From assembly GCA_031370745.1 (NCBI GenBank), contig JANMQX010000151.1, positions 1 to 6,844 of the forward strand: DNA of 6,844 bases, given 5' to 3'. This DNA comes from JAENVT01 sp031370745 (GTDB lineage: Bacteria; Actinomycetota; Acidimicrobiia; Acidimicrobiales; Ilumatobacteraceae). This document shows, piece after piece, positions 6,470 through 6,844 of this stretch. Below the pieces are notes generated by a model. The model saw nothing but the letters and a program-made list of their open reading frames with translations, did not search any database and was not told the DNA's origin. The position numbers and the translations under genes are program-made. Position 1 is the stretch's first letter. Every line of letters starts with the position of its first letter.

Positions 6470-6844
6470 CTACGCCCAATCGAGGATGACCTTGCCGCAC
6501 TCGCCGCCGTCGACGATCGCGAACGCCTCTTCGAACTGATCGGCGCCAAGCTCGTGGGTGATGATGCCTCCCACGTCGAGGCCACTCTGCAGCATCGCCG
6601 CCATCTTGTACCAGGTCTCGAAGATCCGCCGACCATAGATCCCCTGAATCTCGAGGCCCTTGAAGATCACGTCGTTGATGTCGAGGGTCATCGGCCCTGC
6701 GGGAATGCCCAACACGGCGATGCGGCCACCGTGATTCATCGCGTCGAGCATCTGGTTGAAGGCGGCTTCGGCGCCCGACATCTCCAGGCCGACATCGAAC
6801 CCCTCTGTCATCCCGAGCTCGGCCATCACGGGGGCCAGTTGTTC
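6470..6844 (-). CDS. tdh: L-threonine 3-dehydrogenase, C-terminal third (5' part beyond window edge)
   Basis: The last 124 residues of a zinc-dependent medium-chain alcohol dehydrogenase; the frame runs open to the window edge, so the start is missing. The segment closely resembles E. coli Tdh as recalled: MAELGMTEGFDVGLEMSGA, AMNHGGRIAVLGIP, VIFKGLEIQGIYGR, ETWYKMAAMLQSGLD and the terminal GKVILDWA match nearly word for word. Tdh oxidises L-threonine with NAD+ to 2-amino-3-ketobutyrate, which the ligase Kbl cleaves to glycine and acetyl-CoA. The catalytic zinc ligands are in the missing N-terminal part, so activity cannot be judged here. An apparent start at 6829 (GTG followed by ATG) is internal, because conserved-looking sequence (EQLAPV) precedes it. 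The gene converges on the dioxygenase with a 12-bp gap. kbl is not in the window. Confidence 0.88.
   Translation of the reverse strand, partial: EQLAPVMAELGMTEGFDVGLEMSGAEAAFNQMLDAMNHGGRIAVLGIPAGPMTLDINDVIFKGLEIQGIYGRRIFETWYKMAAMLQSGLDVGGIITHELGADQFEEAFAIVDGGECGKVILDWA

Overview
This 6.8 kb window is gene-dense, high-GC bacterial DNA (about 60% G+C on a line counted by eye). GTG and TTG starts, divergent and convergent gene pairs with very short gaps, and one probable leaderless promoter fit an aerobic actinobacterium. An acidimicrobial or marine actinobacterial source is a guess from general style; there is no rRNA or other marker gene to confirm it. I see no mobile element, tRNA, rRNA or CRISPR array, and coding sequence covers almost the whole window.

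Layout, left to right. Positions 1-816 (minus) hold the N-terminal 272 residues of an MFS transporter. A 74-bp divergent gap separates it from a plus-strand FAD oxidase of the monomeric sarcosine oxidase type (891-2063). Converging on that gene, with a 24-bp gap, is a minus-strand two-gene unit. Its first gene is a 399-residue phytanoyl-CoA-dioxygenase-like Fe(II)/2-oxoglutarate enzyme (4207-3008). The second is an integral-membrane, histidine-rich hydroxylase resembling alkylglycerol monooxygenase (3011-2088); its TTG start overlaps the stop codon of the first. Across a 122-bp divergent gap lie a plus-strand EamA/DMT transporter (4330-5238) and a gamma-butyrobetaine-hydroxylase-type Fe(II)/2-oxoglutarate dioxygenase with its N-terminal zinc site (5279-6457). 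Converging from the right edge is the C-terminal third of L-threonine 3-dehydrogenase (6844-6470).

How they may work together: four of the seven genes encode O2-consuming enzymes (one flavin oxidase, two Fe/2-oxoglutarate dioxygenases, one di-iron membrane hydroxylase), and two encode small-molecule transporters. This looks like a small oxidative metabolism island for an amine, betaine or lipid-like compound. The gamma-butyrobetaine-hydroxylase-like and sarcosine-oxidase-like enzymes suggest N-methylated or quaternary amine chemistry, while the coupled PhyH/AGMO-like pair suggests lipid or ether-lipid oxidation. The genes lie in at least five transcription units on alternating strands, so one shared pathway is inference, not something the sequence proves. 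Family assignments are secure; substrates are not.
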